Assembly: GCA_049999805.1 (NCBI GenBank) | Contig: JBNGIO010006333.1 | Span: 68,548 to 99,801, forward strand | Direction of reading: 5' to 3' | DNA length: 31,254 bases | Origin: Folioceros fuciformis | Lineage: Eukaryota > Anthocerotophyta > Anthocerotopsida > Anthocerotales | In this document: piece after piece, positions 30,431 to 31,254 of the stretch | Layout: each line of letters opens with the position of its first letter | How positions within the stretch are numbered: position 1 is the first letter of the stretch | Program-made: the position numbers and the translations under genes | The notes under the pieces: model-generated | Database searches by the model: none | Told to the model about the DNA's origin: nothing | What the model saw: the letters and a program-made list of their open reading frames with translations, nothing else

Positions 30431-31254
30431 CCCCCAGCTCAATCAATCGTCCTCGGAGGTCAAAAGTGGTGCAGTCTGACGCTCTCTCGCCTACCACATG
30501 TGACTGAAGAGCCTGTACGATCCGATCAGCGTCTGGGCCGTGACTGCACCCTGCTCGCCCGGTCGAATCCCCCACGCCATAACTGCGAGGGCCCACGGTC
30601 CTCGTTCCAGAAGCCCGTTAGAAAACGGGGCGATTAAGTGTGTGCTTGGCTTACGTACACCAAACATTCGCCGACTGCCATGGCCAGAGGAGCAGCATGC
30701 TCTCTCCTCGTGGTGGAGAGGAGAGAAGATGTCGTGCGTCCACATCCTCTCTCAATGCGAAACCCGTCACCGGCCCAAGTCCCTGGCGCCAGGCTGACAC
30801 AAATATCATCAGATATGTGTTGTACCCCAAACACACATACAACATCCACCCTGATGGGCAAGCGAAAGATCCCCGAAATGTGGCCCATGAGGCGGGCAAG
30901 TCAATGCAGGTGGGCCAGTTTGGAACTTTCTTGATGTTACTGGGCACAAAGAGCAGCCCGACGTGTCCCGGTGCCACCGTGTCGTGTCCAGGCAGGGGAC
31001 ACGAGTGTCATTAAGATATTACTATATTCCCCCAAAATTGTAATGCGGCCAACCTCCCACCTCCAGCGCACACACATGCTTCGTTTGAATTCCCTTCCCT
31101 GCGTCTTTCCCGGTCGTTCGGCTGCAGATATGACGATGATACCCGGCGACCGGGAAACCGGGACCACCGGCTGTTGCTGATGCATTGGCAGCGCCTTTTT
31201 TTGGCACTGCCTCTCATCGTCTCGCCTCGCCTGGCCTCGCCTCGCATTGCGTTG
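30431..31254. other. Right-end spacer, no recognised gene
   Basis: This segment lies upstream of the minus-strand dioxygenase and should hold its promoter and 5' UTR. Several overlapping open frames of up to 124 codons occur on both strands (for example 30640-31014 plus), without any domain, signal or splice pattern I recognise. Confidence 0.4.

Noticed and set aside
30638-31014. Overlapping plus-strand frames at the right end
   Set aside because: No homology, domain or splice structure could be recognised, and both strands are equally open in this GC-rich stretch.

Overview
The window is nuclear DNA of a land plant, most probably a lycophyte of the Selaginella type. Every multi-exon gene I could rebuild has plant homologues, canonical GT-AG introns and mostly very short introns (about 75-130 nt). 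The organism call is inference; no barcode gene is present. A run of exactly 100 N (3666-3765) is a scaffold gap.

Left end (1-7.4 kb): an AT-rich stretch (to about 2.6 kb) carries two tandem, intronless secreted proteins of the ginkbilobin-2/DUF26 fold. A GC-richer part follows, with a minus-strand small Cys-rich secreted protein cut by the gap and a minus-strand five-exon gene for a predicted plastid membrane protein resembling DUF948 proteins.

Middle (7.4-14.1 kb): one decayed retroelement. Direct long repeats (7394-8673 and 13336-14140) flank a degenerate reverse-transcriptase gene with an intact IPMG...YMDD core. It looks like a Penelope-like element rather than a Ty1/Ty3 LTR element. 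The RT frame is continuous for about 1.3 kb but broken by stop codons that are nearly all TAG, and the two long repeats differ at matching CAG/TAG and TGG/TAG sites. This suggests decay by deamination of methylated CHG sites.

Right half (14.9-30.4 kb): a gene-dense block. In order: a GOLD-domain seven-transmembrane (TMEM87/GPR107-like) protein (+, 5 exons, 527 aa); a predicted plastid peroxiredoxin-like/thioredoxin-fold protein with a CNHC site (+, 9 exons, 247 aa); a PfkB pseudouridine kinase (-, 9 exons, 373 aa) convergent with it; a GC-rich GH29 alpha-L-fucosidase pseudogene (+) with five frame changes and an internal deletion; an intact single-exon glyoxal/galactose-oxidase-like secreted copper-radical oxidase (+, 537 aa); and a 2-oxoglutarate/Fe(II) dioxygenase (-, 12 exons, 328 aa) with a 20-nt microexon carrying two of its iron ligands.

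The genes do not form a pathway cluster; they are a typical plant mixture of secretory, plastid, nucleoside-salvage and wall-related functions. All exon models come from reading splice signals and family conservation, without transcripts. Remaining spacers of more than 300 bases are listed as such.
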